This document shows, in pieces, positions 34,103-48,133 of a DNA stretch of 64,000 nt; positions within the stretch are counted from its first letter, which is position 1; the number at the start of each line of letters is the position of its first letter. This DNA comes from Microbacterium sp. (GTDB taxonomy: Bacteria > Actinomycetota > Actinomycetes > Actinomycetales > Microbacteriaceae): contig NZ_JAPLAI010000066.1 in the NCBI RefSeq assembly GCF_026393345.1, positions 1 through 64,000 on the forward strand, written 5' to 3'. The notes beneath the pieces were generated by a model, which had not been told where the DNA came from, made no database searches, and was given only the letters and a program-made list of their open reading frames with translations. Both the position numbers and the translations under genes were made by a program.

Positions 34103-35415
34103 ATGAACTACCCGACTAGCCGCGCCGCATTCACCAGGCGCGCACTCACGGTCCTCGCGACCGGGGCAGTCATCGGCGTAACACTGGCCGCCTGCTCCGG
34201 CGGTGGGGGCGGCGGCGACACCGCAGCCCCGGGGTCAGACACCGATGTCGAGGCCGCGCTCGAGGCTGGTGGCTCGCTCACCTACTGGTCCTGGACCCCG
34301 CAGGCTACGAACTGGTCAACGCCGGCACCGGCAACGACCAGTACACCAAACTGCAGAACGCCATCACCGCAGGCTCCGGCGCCCCGGATGTCGTGCAAAT
34401 CGAGTACGGCGCACTCCCGCAGTACGCACTCTCGGAGTCGCTGCTGGATCTCACCCCGTACGGGTTCGCGGACCTCGAGGACGACTACACCGCCTCCACC
34501 TGGGGTCAGGTCGTCTTCGACGACAAGATCTACGGCCTCCCGCAGGATTCCGGACCCACCGCCCTGTTCTACAACGCGACTATCTTCGACCAGTACGGCA
34601 TCGAGGTCCCCACCACGTGGGACGAATACCTTGCCGCGGCGCAGAAGCTGCACGCCGCCGACCCGACGAAATACATCACCAGCGACACCGGTGATGCCGG
34701 CTTCACGATGACCTCGATCTGGCAGGCCGGTGGCCTACCGTTCAAGACCGAAGGCACCAACGTGACCGTAAACCTGCAGGACGAGGGCACGAAGCGCTGG
34801 GCGGACTTCTGGAGTCAGCTGACCCAGAACGACCTCGTCTCCCCCGTTCCCGGGTGGAGCGATGACTGGTACCGCGGACTGGCCGACGGTGGAGTTGCAT
34901 CGCTGGTCATCGGCGCGTGGATGCCCGGAGTGCTGGAAGGCTCCGTGCCTGACGCCGCCGGTGACTGGCGCGTCGCCCCCGTCCCCACCTGGGATGGTAC
35001 GCCTGCCTCCTCGGAAAACGGTGGCGGCGGGCAGTCGGTGACCGCTCAGACTGAGAACCCTGCACTGGCGGCAGGATTCCTGAAGTGGCTGAACAACAGC
35101 GACGAAAGCCTGAAGATCTTCACGGACGAGGGCGGGTTCCCGTCCACGAACGCGCAGCTGACTGACCCGGAGTTCCTCTCCTACGAGTCGGACTACTTCG
35201 GTGGCCAGAAGATCAACGAGGTGCTCGGCGCGGCTGCTGCGGATGTCGTCCCAGGCTGGTCGTACCTGCCCTTCCAGGTGTATGCCAACAGCATCTTCGG
35301 TGACACCGCCGGGCAGGCATGGGCGAACAAGACCAACCTGAACGAGGGTCTGATCGCCTGGCAGGACGCCATCATCGAATACGGCAACCAGCAGGGCTTC
35401 ACGGTTAGCCAATAG
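34103..35415 (+). pseudogene. sugar ABC transporter substrate-binding lipoprotein, disrupted by a frameshifting deletion
   Basis: ATG 34103 (AAAGGAA upstream) starts a lipoprotein signal with lipobox LAAC and a Gly-rich linker, then SLTYWSWTPQ. Near 34312 the frame is lost; the family continues in another frame with YELVNAGTGNDQYTKLQNAI, IEYGALPQYALSESLLDLTP, and runs intact to 35415 (SNPQGF-like C-terminus ENPALAAGFLKWLNNSDESL). About 15 residues expected between YWSWTP and VNAGTG are missing, so a deletion of a non-multiple of three bases is the best explanation. Unless this is an assembly error, the importer lacks its receptor. Confidence 0.8.
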
Positions 35416-35430
35416 TCCCCCGGAAGACAG

Positions 35431-35467
35431 CGGCGTGGCCAGCCATACCCGGCGGCTGGCCACGCCG
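35431..35467 (+). terminator. strong hairpin after the binding-protein gene
   Basis: CGGCGTGGCCAGCC and GGCTGGCCACGCCG form a perfect 14-bp stem with a 9-base loop, 15 bases after the stop. It likely reduces expression of the downstream GH43-galK genes relative to the transporter. Confidence 0.75.
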
Positions 35468-35573
35468 CCTCACCATCCCTATGACCATGAATTCCCACAC
35501 CCTGTCCGCCATTCGCACCCGCCGAAGGGGACGGGCCGTCGCGGGGCGGCGCGGCGAATCTGGAAGGGATACC

Positions 35574-36461
35574 GTGCGACTGAACGACTTCCGCATCCGC
35601 GATCCCTACGTCTTGGCTGACGCGACCTCGGGTTCTTATTTCCTCTACGGCACCACCGACCCCGACCCCTGGTCCGGCCAGGGGGTCGGCTTTGACGCCT
35701 ACCGCAGCACCAACCTCGAGGACTGGTCCGGACCCATAGCCGTGTTCCGGCCCCCCGCGGACTTCTGGGGCACAACCCAGTTCTGGGCACCGGAAGTGCA
35801 CGCCCACTCCGGTCGCTACTTCATGTTCGCTACCTTCGCAGGAGAAGAGCGATCACGCGGCACACAAGTACTCGTAGCTGAGCGGCCTGAAGGCCCATTT
35901 CTGCCGTGGAGCGATGGCCCAGTCACACCCGAGGATTGGGAGAGCTTAGACGGCACGCTGCACATTGACCCGCACGGAAGACCGTGGCTGGTGTTCTGTC
36001 ACGAGTGGGTACAGATCGGTGATGGGTCGATCGCGGCGCTGCGACTGACCAGCGACTTAAGGAAGGCCGCGACCACACCCGTCGTTCTGTTCCACGCCTC
36101 GGAAGCGCCGTGGACGCGCCCCGTGCCCGGCACCGGAAGTTACGTTACCGATGGGCCATTCTTGACCCGCGACCGCATCACCGGCGAACTTGTGATGCTG
36201 TGGTCAAGCCTCAGCGATACTGGCTACACCCTTGGCGCAGCACGCTCCAGCACCGGCATCCTCGGCCCCTGGCAGCATCACGACCAGCCGGTCTGGTCGC
36301 AGGACGGCGGCCACGGCATGCTCTTCACCACATTCGATGGCCGGCAGATGCTGGCCCTGCACCAACCCAACGACTCCCCCTGGGAACGCGCCACGCTACT
36401 TCGGCCACGCGGACGCGGCACGACGCTGAGCCCAGCCGCCCCAGTTCTCGCCGAGACGTGA
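35574..36461 (+). CDS. glycoside hydrolase family 43-like protein
   Basis: From GTG 35574 (GGAAGGGA just upstream) the 295-residue protein shows a five-bladed propeller pattern: NDFRIRDPYVLAD with the expected catalytic Asp near residue 8, FWAPEVHAHSGRYFMFATF, ESLDGTLHIDPHGRPWLVFC, VTDGPFLTRD, HGMLFTTFDGRQMLALHQPN. GH43-type enzymes remove arabinose, xylose or galactose residues. No signal peptide is seen, so it acts in the cytosol on imported oligosaccharides. An upstream ATG at 35481 is open but gives a non-conserved basic leader. Confidence 0.85.
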   Translation: MRLNDFRIRDPYVLADATSGSYFLYGTTDPDPWSGQGVGFDAYRSTNLEDWSGPIAVFRPPADFWGTTQFWAPEVHAHSGRYFMFATFAGEERSRGTQVLVAERPEGPFLPWSDGPVTPEDWESLDGTLHIDPHGRPWLVFCHEWVQIGDGSIAALRLTSDLRKAATTPVVLFHASEAPWTRPVPGTGSYVTDGPFLTRDRITGELVMLWSSLSDTGYTLGAARSSTGILGPWQHHDQPVWSQDGGHGMLFTTFDGRQMLALHQPNDSPWERATLLRPRGRGTTLSPAAPVLAET

Positions 36462-36510
36462 TTTCGCCCACCGGCAACCCCTACCCCCACCTCACCCCAC
36501 CTTGACAACG

Positions 36511-38268
36511 ATGGAGCCGCACACCTTGCCCACCTTCCAGATCGGCGACCAGGATTTCCTGCTCGACGGCCAGCCGCACCGCATCCTCTCCGGCGCGTTG
36601 CATTACTTCCGTGTACACCCAGAGCAGTGGGCAGACCGGATTCACAAGGCACGCCTGATGGGACTGAACACGATCGAAACCTACGTGGCCTGGAACGCGC
36701 ACGCGCCCAGCCAGGGCGAGTGGAATATCACGGGTGGTCTCGATCTCGGCCGCTTCCTGGACTTAGTTGCTGCGGAGGGAATGCACGCCATCGTGCGACC
36801 CGGACCCTACATCTGCGCGGAATGGGACAACGGCGGGCTCCCCGCCTGGCTTTTCCGAGACGAGCAGGTCGGTGTGCGGCGCCTCGAACCGCTCTATGTA
36901 GCCGCTGTCACCGACTACCTTCAGCGGGTCTATGAGATTATCGCTCCGCGTCAGATTGAGGACGGCGGCCCGGTGATCCTGGTCCAGATCGAGAACGAGT
37001 ACGGCGCCTACGGCGCCGACAAGCAATACCTCAGCGAACTGGTCCGCGTCACCCGTGAAGCCGGCATCACTGTGCCGCTCACCACCGTCGACCAGCCCGT
37101 CGATCAGATGCTGATCGACGGCAGTATTCCCGGTGTGCACAAGACCGCCTCGTTCGGTTCCCGCGCCACTGAACGGCTGGCTACCCTTCGTAAGCATCAG
37201 CCCACGGGGCCTCTGATGTGCATGGAGTTCTGGAACGGCTGGTTCGATGACTGGGGCACCCACCACCACACCACCGACCCCGAACTGACCGCCCGCGACC
37301 TGGACGCCATCCTCTCTGTCGGCGGATCGGTGAACTTTTACATGTTCCACGGCGGCACCAACTTCGGGCTCACCAACGGCGCCAATGACAAAGGCCGCTA
37401 TGCCGCCATCACGACCTCCTACGACTACGACGCTCCGCTGGATGAAGCGGGAAACCCCACTGAGAAGTACTTCGCCTTCCGGGATGTCATCGCTCGCTAC
37501 GCCCCCATCCCCGACGAGGTTCCCTCCGCTCCGCGCCGAGTCGGCGGGTTCAGCACCCCGCTCTCGCACCGTTCGAATCTTCTGCCGCTCGCCAGCTCCC
37601 TGGGCGTCGCGAGCCGTCACGATGCTCTCCCCACCTTCGACGACCTGGCGCACGACCGTGGCATCGCCATTTTCACCACAACTCTGCACGGAAATGGCCC
37701 AGGAGTGCTCAGCTTCGACGAGGTGCGCGACCGTGCGTGGATCTTCCTCGATGGGGCACCGGTCGGTGTGCTCGCCCGCGACGCGCATGAGCAGGCCATC
37801 GTCCTGCCACGCAGCACCGGCGAGCTCGTGATTATCGTAGAAGACCAGGGACGGGTGAACTACGGCCCCCGGATCGGCGAACACAAAGGTCTCATCGGCG
37901 GAGGCCGGCTCGACAACGAACTGATCATCGGATGGGCTGCCATCCCCCTCGACCTCGACCGTGTCCCGGCCATCGAAGTCGACCATGATGACCTGGCCGT
38001 CGGCCCGGTCATCGCCCGCGGAACGTTCGAGTTGATCAGGCCGTGCGACCTGTTCTTGGACACCCGTGACTGGGGGAAGGGCTTTGCCTGGATCAACGGT
38101 TTCGCCCTCGGCCGGTACTGGCGACGCGGCCCGCAACGCACCCTATATGTCCCCGAACCCGTTCTACGCTCCGGACAGAACGAGCTTGTCATCCTCGAAC
38201 TTGAAGTGCTCACCCAGCAGGAAGCCGTCTTCGCGGCGACACCGCTACTCGGACACGAGGATTTCTAG
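36511..38268 (+). CDS. beta-galactosidase, GH35
   Basis: The protein of about 585 residues has the GH35 TIM barrel: LSGALHYFRVHPEQWADRI, LNTIETYVAWNAHAP, YICAEWDNGGLPAWL; acid/base Glu in VQIENEYGAYG (about 160) and nucleophile Glu in MCMEFWNGWFDDWG (about 238); MFHGGTNFG follows, then C-terminal beta domains. It cleaves terminal beta-galactose from imported sugars in the cytosol. No signal peptide. ATG 36511 is preferred over TTG 36502, though neither has a good ribosome site. Its stop overlaps the galE start. Confidence 0.93.
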   Translation: MEPHTLPTFQIGDQDFLLDGQPHRILSGALHYFRVHPEQWADRIHKARLMGLNTIETYVAWNAHAPSQGEWNITGGLDLGRFLDLVAAEGMHAIVRPGPYICAEWDNGGLPAWLFRDEQVGVRRLEPLYVAAVTDYLQRVYEIIAPRQIEDGGPVILVQIENEYGAYGADKQYLSELVRVTREAGITVPLTTVDQPVDQMLIDGSIPGVHKTASFGSRATERLATLRKHQPTGPLMCMEFWNGWFDDWGTHHHTTDPELTARDLDAILSVGGSVNFYMFHGGTNFGLTNGANDKGRYAAITTSYDYDAPLDEAGNPTEKYFAFRDVIARYAPIPDEVPSAPRRVGGFSTPLSHRSNLLPLASSLGVASRHDALPTFDDLAHDRGIAIFTTTLHGNGPGVLSFDEVRDRAWIFLDGAPVGVLARDAHEQAIVLPRSTGELVIIVEDQGRVNYGPRIGEHKGLIGGGRLDNELIIGWAAIPLDLDRVPAIEVDHDDLAVGPVIARGTFELIRPCDLFLDTRDWGKGFAWINGFALGRYWRRGPQRTLYVPEPVLRSGQNELVILELEVLTQQEAVFAATPLLGHEDF

Positions 38269-39245
38269 TGACCTGGCTGGTCACCGGAGGTGCCGGTTAC
38301 ATCGGCGCTCATGTCGTACGGGCATTGATCAACGCCGGCATGAGCGCTGTCATCGTTGACGATCTGTCCAGCGGGCTACTGCCTTTCGTCCCCGACGGAG
38401 TGCCGCTCGTCCGCACAACGATCCTCCACACCGACACCTTGACCCAAGTGATGAAGGATCATCACATCACCGGTGTCATCCACGTCGCCGGTTTCAAATA
38501 TGCCGGAGTCTCCGTGCGGCGGCCGCTGCACACGTACCAGCAAAACGTGGCCGGGACAATAAGCGTCCTCGAGGCCATGCTCCGCTGCGGGATCGACCAG
38601 GTCGTGTTCTCCTCCAGCGCCGCCGTCTACGGAACACCGGACATCGAGCAAGTCACCGAGAACACCCCGAAGGACCCGCAATCCCCTTATGGCGAGTCCA
38701 AGCTGATCGGCGAGTGGCTGCTTCACGACCAAGGCATCGCCACCGGCTTGCGGCACACCTCCCTGCGCTACTTCAACGTGGTCGGTTCCGGCGACCCGGC
38801 GGTGCACGACACCAGCCCGCACAACCTCTTCCCACTCGTCTTCGATGCTCTCGTCTCCGGCCGAACCCCGCAGATCAACGGCGACAACTACCCGACCCCC
38901 GACGGCACGAACGTCCGCGACTATGTTCACGTGTCGGACATCGCGGCCGCGCATGTCGCCGCCGCCCGCCGTCTCGAGGCGGCAGAGTCGATCGAACCGG
39001 CCTACAACCTCGGTAGTGGCGACGGGCTCTCCGTCGCCGAGATCATGACCGCCATCGCGACGGTCACCGGCATCCCGTTCACACCAATGATCGGACCCCG
39101 ACGCCCCGGCGACCCGCCCCGCATCGTTGCGAGCGGCGAGTTGGCCGCCCGCGACCTCGACTGGCGGATGCGACACTCTGTGGAGGAGATGGTACGGAGC
39201 GCATGGGAGGCGCGGATTCGCGCAGAGAAGGAGACACCGCAATGA
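38268..39245 (+). CDS. galE: UDP-glucose 4-epimerase
   Basis: The 325-residue SDR protein has NAD motif GGAGYIG at residues 7-13 and catalytic YGESK near 141 with SSSAAVYG before it. GalE interconverts UDP-galactose and UDP-glucose, the last step of the Leloir pathway. GTG 38268 shares a base with the beta-galactosidase stop (TAGTG), and its own stop overlaps galT (ATGA), so the genes are tightly coupled. Confidence 0.95.
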   Translation: MTWLVTGGAGYIGAHVVRALINAGMSAVIVDDLSSGLLPFVPDGVPLVRTTILHTDTLTQVMKDHHITGVIHVAGFKYAGVSVRRPLHTYQQNVAGTISVLEAMLRCGIDQVVFSSSAAVYGTPDIEQVTENTPKDPQSPYGESKLIGEWLLHDQGIATGLRHTSLRYFNVVGSGDPAVHDTSPHNLFPLVFDALVSGRTPQINGDNYPTPDGTNVRDYVHVSDIAAAHVAAARRLEAAESIEPAYNLGSGDGLSVAEIMTAIATVTGIPFTPMIGPRRPGDPPRIVASGELAARDLDWRMRHSVEEMVRSAWEARIRAEKETPQ

Positions 39246-40354
39246 CCACCGGCGGGATCGCCAAGCGAGTCACAGCCCTGGCCGACGGGCGAGAGCTGAT
39301 CTACTTCGACGACGCCGACACCACCCTCGGCCCCGAGCGGACGCACGACGCCAGAACACTCGACCCTCGACCGCCGGCGGCGACCATGCGGCAAGACGTG
39401 CTCACAGGCGACTGGGTCTCGATCGCCGCAGCCCGGCAGAATCGGGTCTTCCTTCCTCCGGTCGACCAGGACCCGCTCGCACCGCAGACACCCGGCAACC
39501 CATCCGAGATCCCGGCACGATACGACGTGGCCGTGTTCGAGAACCGCTCCCCGTCCTTCGGACCCGACCTCGCGGGCGTGCCGAACAGCCCGCGCGGTCT
39601 CGACGACCTGGCCGAGCTGGGCCTGGGGCGCACCCGCACCTCCATCGGCCGCTGCGAGGTGGTCTGCTTCAGCCCCGAGCACGAGGGATCGTTCGGCACC
39701 CAGACCCCCAGCCGGGCACGCACCGTGATCGAGGCATGGGCCGACCGGACCGAAGCGCTCTCCGCACTTCCGGGGGTGCAGCAGGTGATCCCGTTCGAAA
39801 ACCGCGGCGAGGCGATCGGGGTCACCCTCCATCACCCGCACGGCCAGATCTACGCCTACCCCTACATCACTCCCAAGACACAGCAGACCCTCGAGACCAT
39901 CCATCGGACCACCCCCGACCTGTTCCAGCGCATCCTCGACTTCGAGCGCACCGGGGACCGGGTCGTTCTCAGCGGGGAACATTGGACCGCGTTCGTGCCA
40001 TTCGCGGCACGCTGGCCGATCGAGGTACACCTGCTGCCACACCGCCAGACTCCCGACTTCGCGGGAACCACCACCGCCGAACGAGACGAGCTCGCCGGCC
40101 TCTACCTGCGGCTGCTGCGCGGCATCGACGCCCTCTACGACTCGCATACCCCCTACATCGCCGCGTGGCACCAAGCCCCGGTGCACCGGGGCCGCGACAC
40201 CTTCCGGCTCCACCTCCAACTCACCTCACCGCGCCGCGCGGCGGACAAGCTCAAGTATCTCGCCGGCTCCGAATCGGCGATGGGTGCCTGGATCGCCGAC
40301 GTCACCCCCGAGAGCACCGCGAAGAACATCAGGAAGGCCATGGAACGCGCATGA
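39242..40354 (+). CDS. galT: galactose-1-phosphate uridylyltransferase
   Basis: The 370-residue protein from ATG 39242 has the GalT core: MRQDVLTGDWVSIAAARQNR, the active-site LHHPHGQIYAY near residue 197 with the nucleophilic His, and the C-terminal HQAPVHRG plus LHLQLTSPRR. It swaps UMP between UDP-glucose and galactose-1-phosphate. Coupled to galE and galK by ATGA overlaps on both sides. Confidence 0.95.
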   Translation: MTTGGIAKRVTALADGRELIYFDDADTTLGPERTHDARTLDPRPPAATMRQDVLTGDWVSIAAARQNRVFLPPVDQDPLAPQTPGNPSEIPARYDVAVFENRSPSFGPDLAGVPNSPRGLDDLAELGLGRTRTSIGRCEVVCFSPEHEGSFGTQTPSRARTVIEAWADRTEALSALPGVQQVIPFENRGEAIGVTLHHPHGQIYAYPYITPKTQQTLETIHRTTPDLFQRILDFERTGDRVVLSGEHWTAFVPFAARWPIEVHLLPHRQTPDFAGTTTAERDELAGLYLRLLRGIDALYDSHTPYIAAWHQAPVHRGRDTFRLHLQLTSPRRAADKLKYLAGSESAMGAWIADVTPESTAKNIRKAMERA

Positions 40355-41556
40355 CCGATGCCACTCGTGAGCTTCGCGGACGCTTCACCCACGTCACCGG
40401 AAGGGAGCCAGACGGTGTGTGGTCGGCACCCGGACGGGTCAATCTGATCGGCGAACACACGGACTACAACCAGGGCTTCGTGCTGCCCTTCGCGATCGAC
40501 CGACGGACCACGGTCGCTGCCGGGCTGCGCACCGACGGAGTCATCCGGGTTGCCAGCACGTTCGACGACACCCCCGCCGAGTGGCGCCTGACCGAGATCG
40601 ATGCGGCCCGCATCGACGGGCAACTCACCGGCTGGAGCGCCTATCCGCTCGGCGTCGCCTGGGCCCTCGGCCGCAACGGCGCCGAGCTCGCCAGTGTGCC
40701 CGGCGTCGACCTCGTCATCGACTCGACCGTGCCGGTCGGCGCAGGCCTGTCGTCATCGGCGGCGATCGAGAGCGCCGTCGCCGTAGCCCTCAACGAGCTC
40801 TGGGGCCTGAACCTGCCACGACCGACCCTCGCCCAAGTGGGGCAGCTGGCGGAGAACGACGTCGTCGGCGCCCCCACCGGAATCATGGACCAGTCCGCGT
40901 CCCTCCTCGGAGAAGCAGACTCTGCCGTCTTCCTAGACTGCCGGTCCCTTGAAACGGCAGTGGTCCCACTCGGGCTCGCCGGGGCCGGACTCAGCATCCT
41001 CGTCATCGACGCCCGGGTCTCCCACTCGCACGCCACCGGCGGATACGCCGACCGTCGCGCATCCTGCGAGGCCGGCGCGGTCGCGATGGGTGTGACGTCC
41101 TTGCGCGACCTGGACGTCACAGACCTGGACCGCGCTCACGACATGCTCGACGACGTCACCTTCCGTCGCGTGCGCCACGTAATCACCGAGAACCAGCGCG
41201 TCCTCGACACGGTCCGAGTGCTCCGCAAGGACGGGCCCACCGCCATCGGACCGCTGCTCGACGCCTCCCACCGATCCATGCGCGACGACTTCGAGATTTC
41301 CACTCCCGAGCTCGATCTCGCCGTCGACACTGCACGAGCGCACGGAGCCATCGGCGCGCGCATGACCGGCGGAGGATTCGGCGGAGCCGCAATCGCGCTC
41401 ATTCCCAACGCACTCCTGCTAGAGGTCGAACTGGCGGTTCAGGATGCCTTCGCAAAACGGAGATTCAGCGGTCCGATGGCATTCACAGTGACGCCATCGC
41501 GCGCAGCCACTCGTGACGATATCGACCCGATTGAACATGCTGCAGCAACCGCATAA
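40351..41556 (+). CDS. galK: galactokinase
   Basis: The 401-residue GHMP kinase has the galactokinase signature GRVNLIGEHTDYNQG at residues 28-42, ATP loop PVGAGLSSSAAIESA near 132 and the final RMTGGGFGGAAIAL. It phosphorylates galactose at C1, the first Leloir step. ATG 40351 overlaps the galT stop. It is the last gene of the operon; DNA beyond its stop is intergenic with IS-end-like repeats. Confidence 0.96.
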   Translation: MTDATRELRGRFTHVTGREPDGVWSAPGRVNLIGEHTDYNQGFVLPFAIDRRTTVAAGLRTDGVIRVASTFDDTPAEWRLTEIDAARIDGQLTGWSAYPLGVAWALGRNGAELASVPGVDLVIDSTVPVGAGLSSSAAIESAVAVALNELWGLNLPRPTLAQVGQLAENDVVGAPTGIMDQSASLLGEADSAVFLDCRSLETAVVPLGLAGAGLSILVIDARVSHSHATGGYADRRASCEAGAVAMGVTSLRDLDVTDLDRAHDMLDDVTFRRVRHVITENQRVLDTVRVLRKDGPTAIGPLLDASHRSMRDDFEISTPELDLAVDTARAHGAIGARMTGGGFGGAAIALIPNALLLEVELAVQDAFAKRRFSGPMAFTVTPSRAATRDDIDPIEHAAATA

Positions 41557-41675
41557 GCACGACGCGATAGTCACTCGCGGAGCCCACCTGGATCCTCCCC
41601 TGTTCGTTGTCGATTTCGCAGGTAACTAGTTCGCGGGAGCCGGACAGAAGGAAGGGAACACACAACACAACACAT

Positions 41676-41715
41676 GGCGCTACTGACAGTCAGGTAGCAC
41701 TACTGACAAGATGCG
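41676..41715. repeat. IS-end-like repeat pair, left of the efflux cassette
   Basis: GCGCTACTGACA (41677) and GCACTACTGACA (41697) are spaced 20 bases apart. The 13-mer GGCGCTACTGACA at 41676 recurs at 47956 in a larger array with the same spacing. Such spaced repeats are typical of transposase-binding ends. The remainder of 41557-41794 shows no gene. Confidence 0.5.
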
Positions 41716-41794
41716 AGTCCGAGGACGCCGGTCTCCCAGGTGATGCCGGTCAGTCCCCCACCTCCGAGCACCAACGCGCGCGAGGCGTTATCCG

Positions 41795-42271
41795 TCATGA
41801 ATCCGCCTGCGCCTGCGCCCGCGCCTGCATTCGCACCCGCAGGATCGCTCGCATCCCTTGAGCCAGGGCGCGGAGGTCATCGGTGTCGAGGAGCATGAGG
41901 GGGGCGGTTCCCACCTGGCTCTGTGCGCCGAGCAGGTCGCGAATGGTCTTGCGACCCGCCGTCGTGGCGTGCAACCGGCGAACGCGCTGGTCGCGAGGAT
42001 CGACGGCGCGCTCCACCATGCCGTGGGTCTCGAGGCGATCGACGATGCCCGAGACGGTAGCGAGGGACACACCCAACGATTTCGCGACCGCCTGGCCGGT
42101 TCCGCCCTCGTCTTCTGCGACAAGGATCATTAGCACGCGCAGTTGTTGGATCGTCAGATCCATGTTCATGAGGGGCTCTAGAAAACCGCGCATCGACTGC
42201 GTCTCGAGCGCTTCCTGCATTTCGGCGATCTCACGCGTCAGTGCGGCGCGCTTGTCCAGGTCTTCTGACAT
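41795..42271 (-). CDS. MarR-family regulator of the efflux cassette
   Basis: From ATG 42271 the 158-residue protein has a MarR winged HTH (LTIQQLRVLMILVAEDEGGT, QAVAKSLGVSLATVSGIVDR, LETHGMVERAVDPRDQRVRR) between helical dimerisation ends. It is divergent from the RND gene at 42373 and is the obvious candidate to repress the RND-DHA2 pair in response to a toxic ligand. A TTAGCAT/ATGCTAAG-like symmetry near 42320 could be its operator. Confidence 0.92.
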   Translation of the reverse strand: MSEDLDKRAALTREIAEMQEALETQSMRGFLEPLMNMDLTIQQLRVLMILVAEDEGGTGQAVAKSLGVSLATVSGIVDRLETHGMVERAVDPRDQRVRRLHATTAGRKTIRDLLGAQSQVGTAPLMLLDTDDLRALAQGMRAILRVRMQARAQAQADS

Positions 42272-42372
42272 CAATGCCAACCGTACTCGTCTCCAGGAAG
42301 CGTTTAGGCAGAAAGTTAGCTGAATGCTAAGCTTCACCTCGAGCTAAGTAATAGCGGAGACGATCTCGAGGA

Positions 42373-47189
<4,817 letters not shown>

Positions 47190-47239
47190 ACCGCCGCCGG
47201 ACTGTAAGTCCATGTCACTCACCGCAGCAATCACGCTAG
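47190..47239. other. short intergenic gap after the efflux cassette
   Basis: No gene or clear terminator is visible between the DHA2 stop and the IS110 fragment. Confidence 0.4.
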
Positions 47240-47440
47240 ACGCTATGGGTATTGAGCTGAGGCCTCCTGTCGCATAGACCGTGGATTACGGGCTGGGTGT
47301 GCCGGCTCGTAGTGCCACATATGTGAAGGAGGCCTCAGTGTCTATTGAGCGTACGAGTGTTGGGCTGGGTGTGCACGCGCGCACCACAGTTGGAGCGGCG
47401 ATCGACGAGCAGACGGGAGAGCTCGTGCAGCGTCGCATGG
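47240..47440 (+). mobile_element. IS110-family element, 5' fragment
   Basis: GTG 47338 (GAAGGAGG upstream) opens SIERTSVGLGVHARTTVGAA, then IDEQTGELVQRRM, the N-terminus of an IS110 transposase with its DEDD-type first strand; here the usual GLDVH Asp is Gly (GLGVH). Similarity stops near 47440. Upstream DNA has an inverted GAGGCCTCC pair (47260 and 47328 regions), consistent with an IS110 leader end. Confidence 0.7.
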
Positions 47441-47772
47441 GCGCCGGCAACGCCAAGCAGATCGTCCTCCTCGGCAGCGCTAACGCTAAAAAGAAGGGGT
47501 CCGACGGCACCTCGTTCCTTGCCCACGAGGTGAAGGTGATGGCGGAGTTCGACCTGCCCATCGTGGTCGCCAACCTCGACGGCGACCGCACCATCGACCG
47601 CAACTTCATTCCGGACCCGCTGCTGGCGGCGGACTACTACACCCTGTCAGTGTCGTTCCAGCCCTCGATCATCAAGTATGCGCTCGACAACTAGGCGCCC
47701 GGGTTTGCGTCCAGCGACGCCAAGGGCCCGCACTACTACAAAGAGCACGTGTACACCCAGCTCGGCCTGTGA
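47441..47772 (+). pseudogene. TIR-like (DUF1863/ThsB-type) protein fragment with premature stop
   Basis: Fused in frame to the IS110 fragment is NAKQIVLLGSANAKKKGSDG, EVKVMAEFDLPIVVANLDGD, DYYTLSVSFQPSIIKYALDN, then TAG at 47692, and in the same frame APGFASSDAKGPHYYKEHVY ending TQLGL at 47772. This is the pattern of MTH538 TIR-like DUF1863 proteins, including ThsB of Thoeris defence. The N-terminal catalytic-pocket region is missing and an amber stop interrupts the tail, so it is dead. Confidence 0.65.
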
Positions 47773-47915
47773 TGGAGTCCGTACGTCGCGACATCCGTAC
47801 CCGGCGTTTCTGGAAGATCCTCGCCACTCAGGCGTTCGCGCTCTTCGGCGCCCTCGCCGGTGTGGTGCTCACTCCGGAACGTAGAACTCTGATCCGCCGG
47901 CCCGGGGCGGCGCGC
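47772..47915 (+). pseudogene. 5' part of a small membrane protein gene following the TIR-like relic
   Basis: ATG 47772 overlaps the TIR-like stop (TGATG). It opens MESVRRDIRTRRFWKILATQ, then one hydrophobic helix (AFALFGALAGVVL), and runs into unrelated sequence near the IS-end-like array at 47920. The coupling suggests it was the second gene of the TIR-like operon. Family not recognised. Confidence 0.35.
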
Positions 47916-47919
47916 CGGT

Positions 47920-48001
47920 CTACTGACAAACTTTTGGCACCGGGGACAAGGTTTTGGCGCTACTGACAAAGTTCTTGGCAGCACTGACAAAGTTTCTGGC
48001 A
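47920..48001. repeat. four-copy 20-21-bp imperfect tandem array, IS-end-like
   Basis: Units start at 47920, 47940, 47960 and 47981, with consensus CTACTGACAAAGTTTTGGCA. Regularly spaced repeats of this kind mark the ends of elements whose transposase binds several sites, such as IS21-like ones. A shorter, same-orientation relative lies at 41676. No transposase is adjacent. Confidence 0.55.
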
Positions 48002-48107
48002 ATCGGACAGTTACGGCGACGACGCGTCGGAGCCTCTGCGCCCGCGCCACGGCGGAACCGATGCATCTGCTATGAATCACGAAAAGATAACGGCGAAGCC
48101 TTCCGCC

Positions 48108-48127
48108 CGTTACCTTTCCGTTATAGA
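48108..48127 (+). promoter_or_regulatory. CGTTAC/CGTTAT direct repeat and -10-like box before RNA copy 2
   Basis: CGTTAC (48108) and CGTTAT (48119) are again 11 bases apart and overlap TATAGA, matching the layout at 25889. Conservation of spacing, while nearby bases differ, suggests selection on a regulator site. Confidence 0.45.
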
Positions 48128-48133
48128 GTGCTC

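Noticed and set aside
39127..40350. Extension of galK upstream through galT
   Set aside because: galK homology starts at ATG 40351; the extension is galT in the wrong frame.
47920..48001. Short CRISPR array
   Set aside because: Units are contiguous 20-21-bp imperfect tandem copies without distinct spacers and no cas genes are present.
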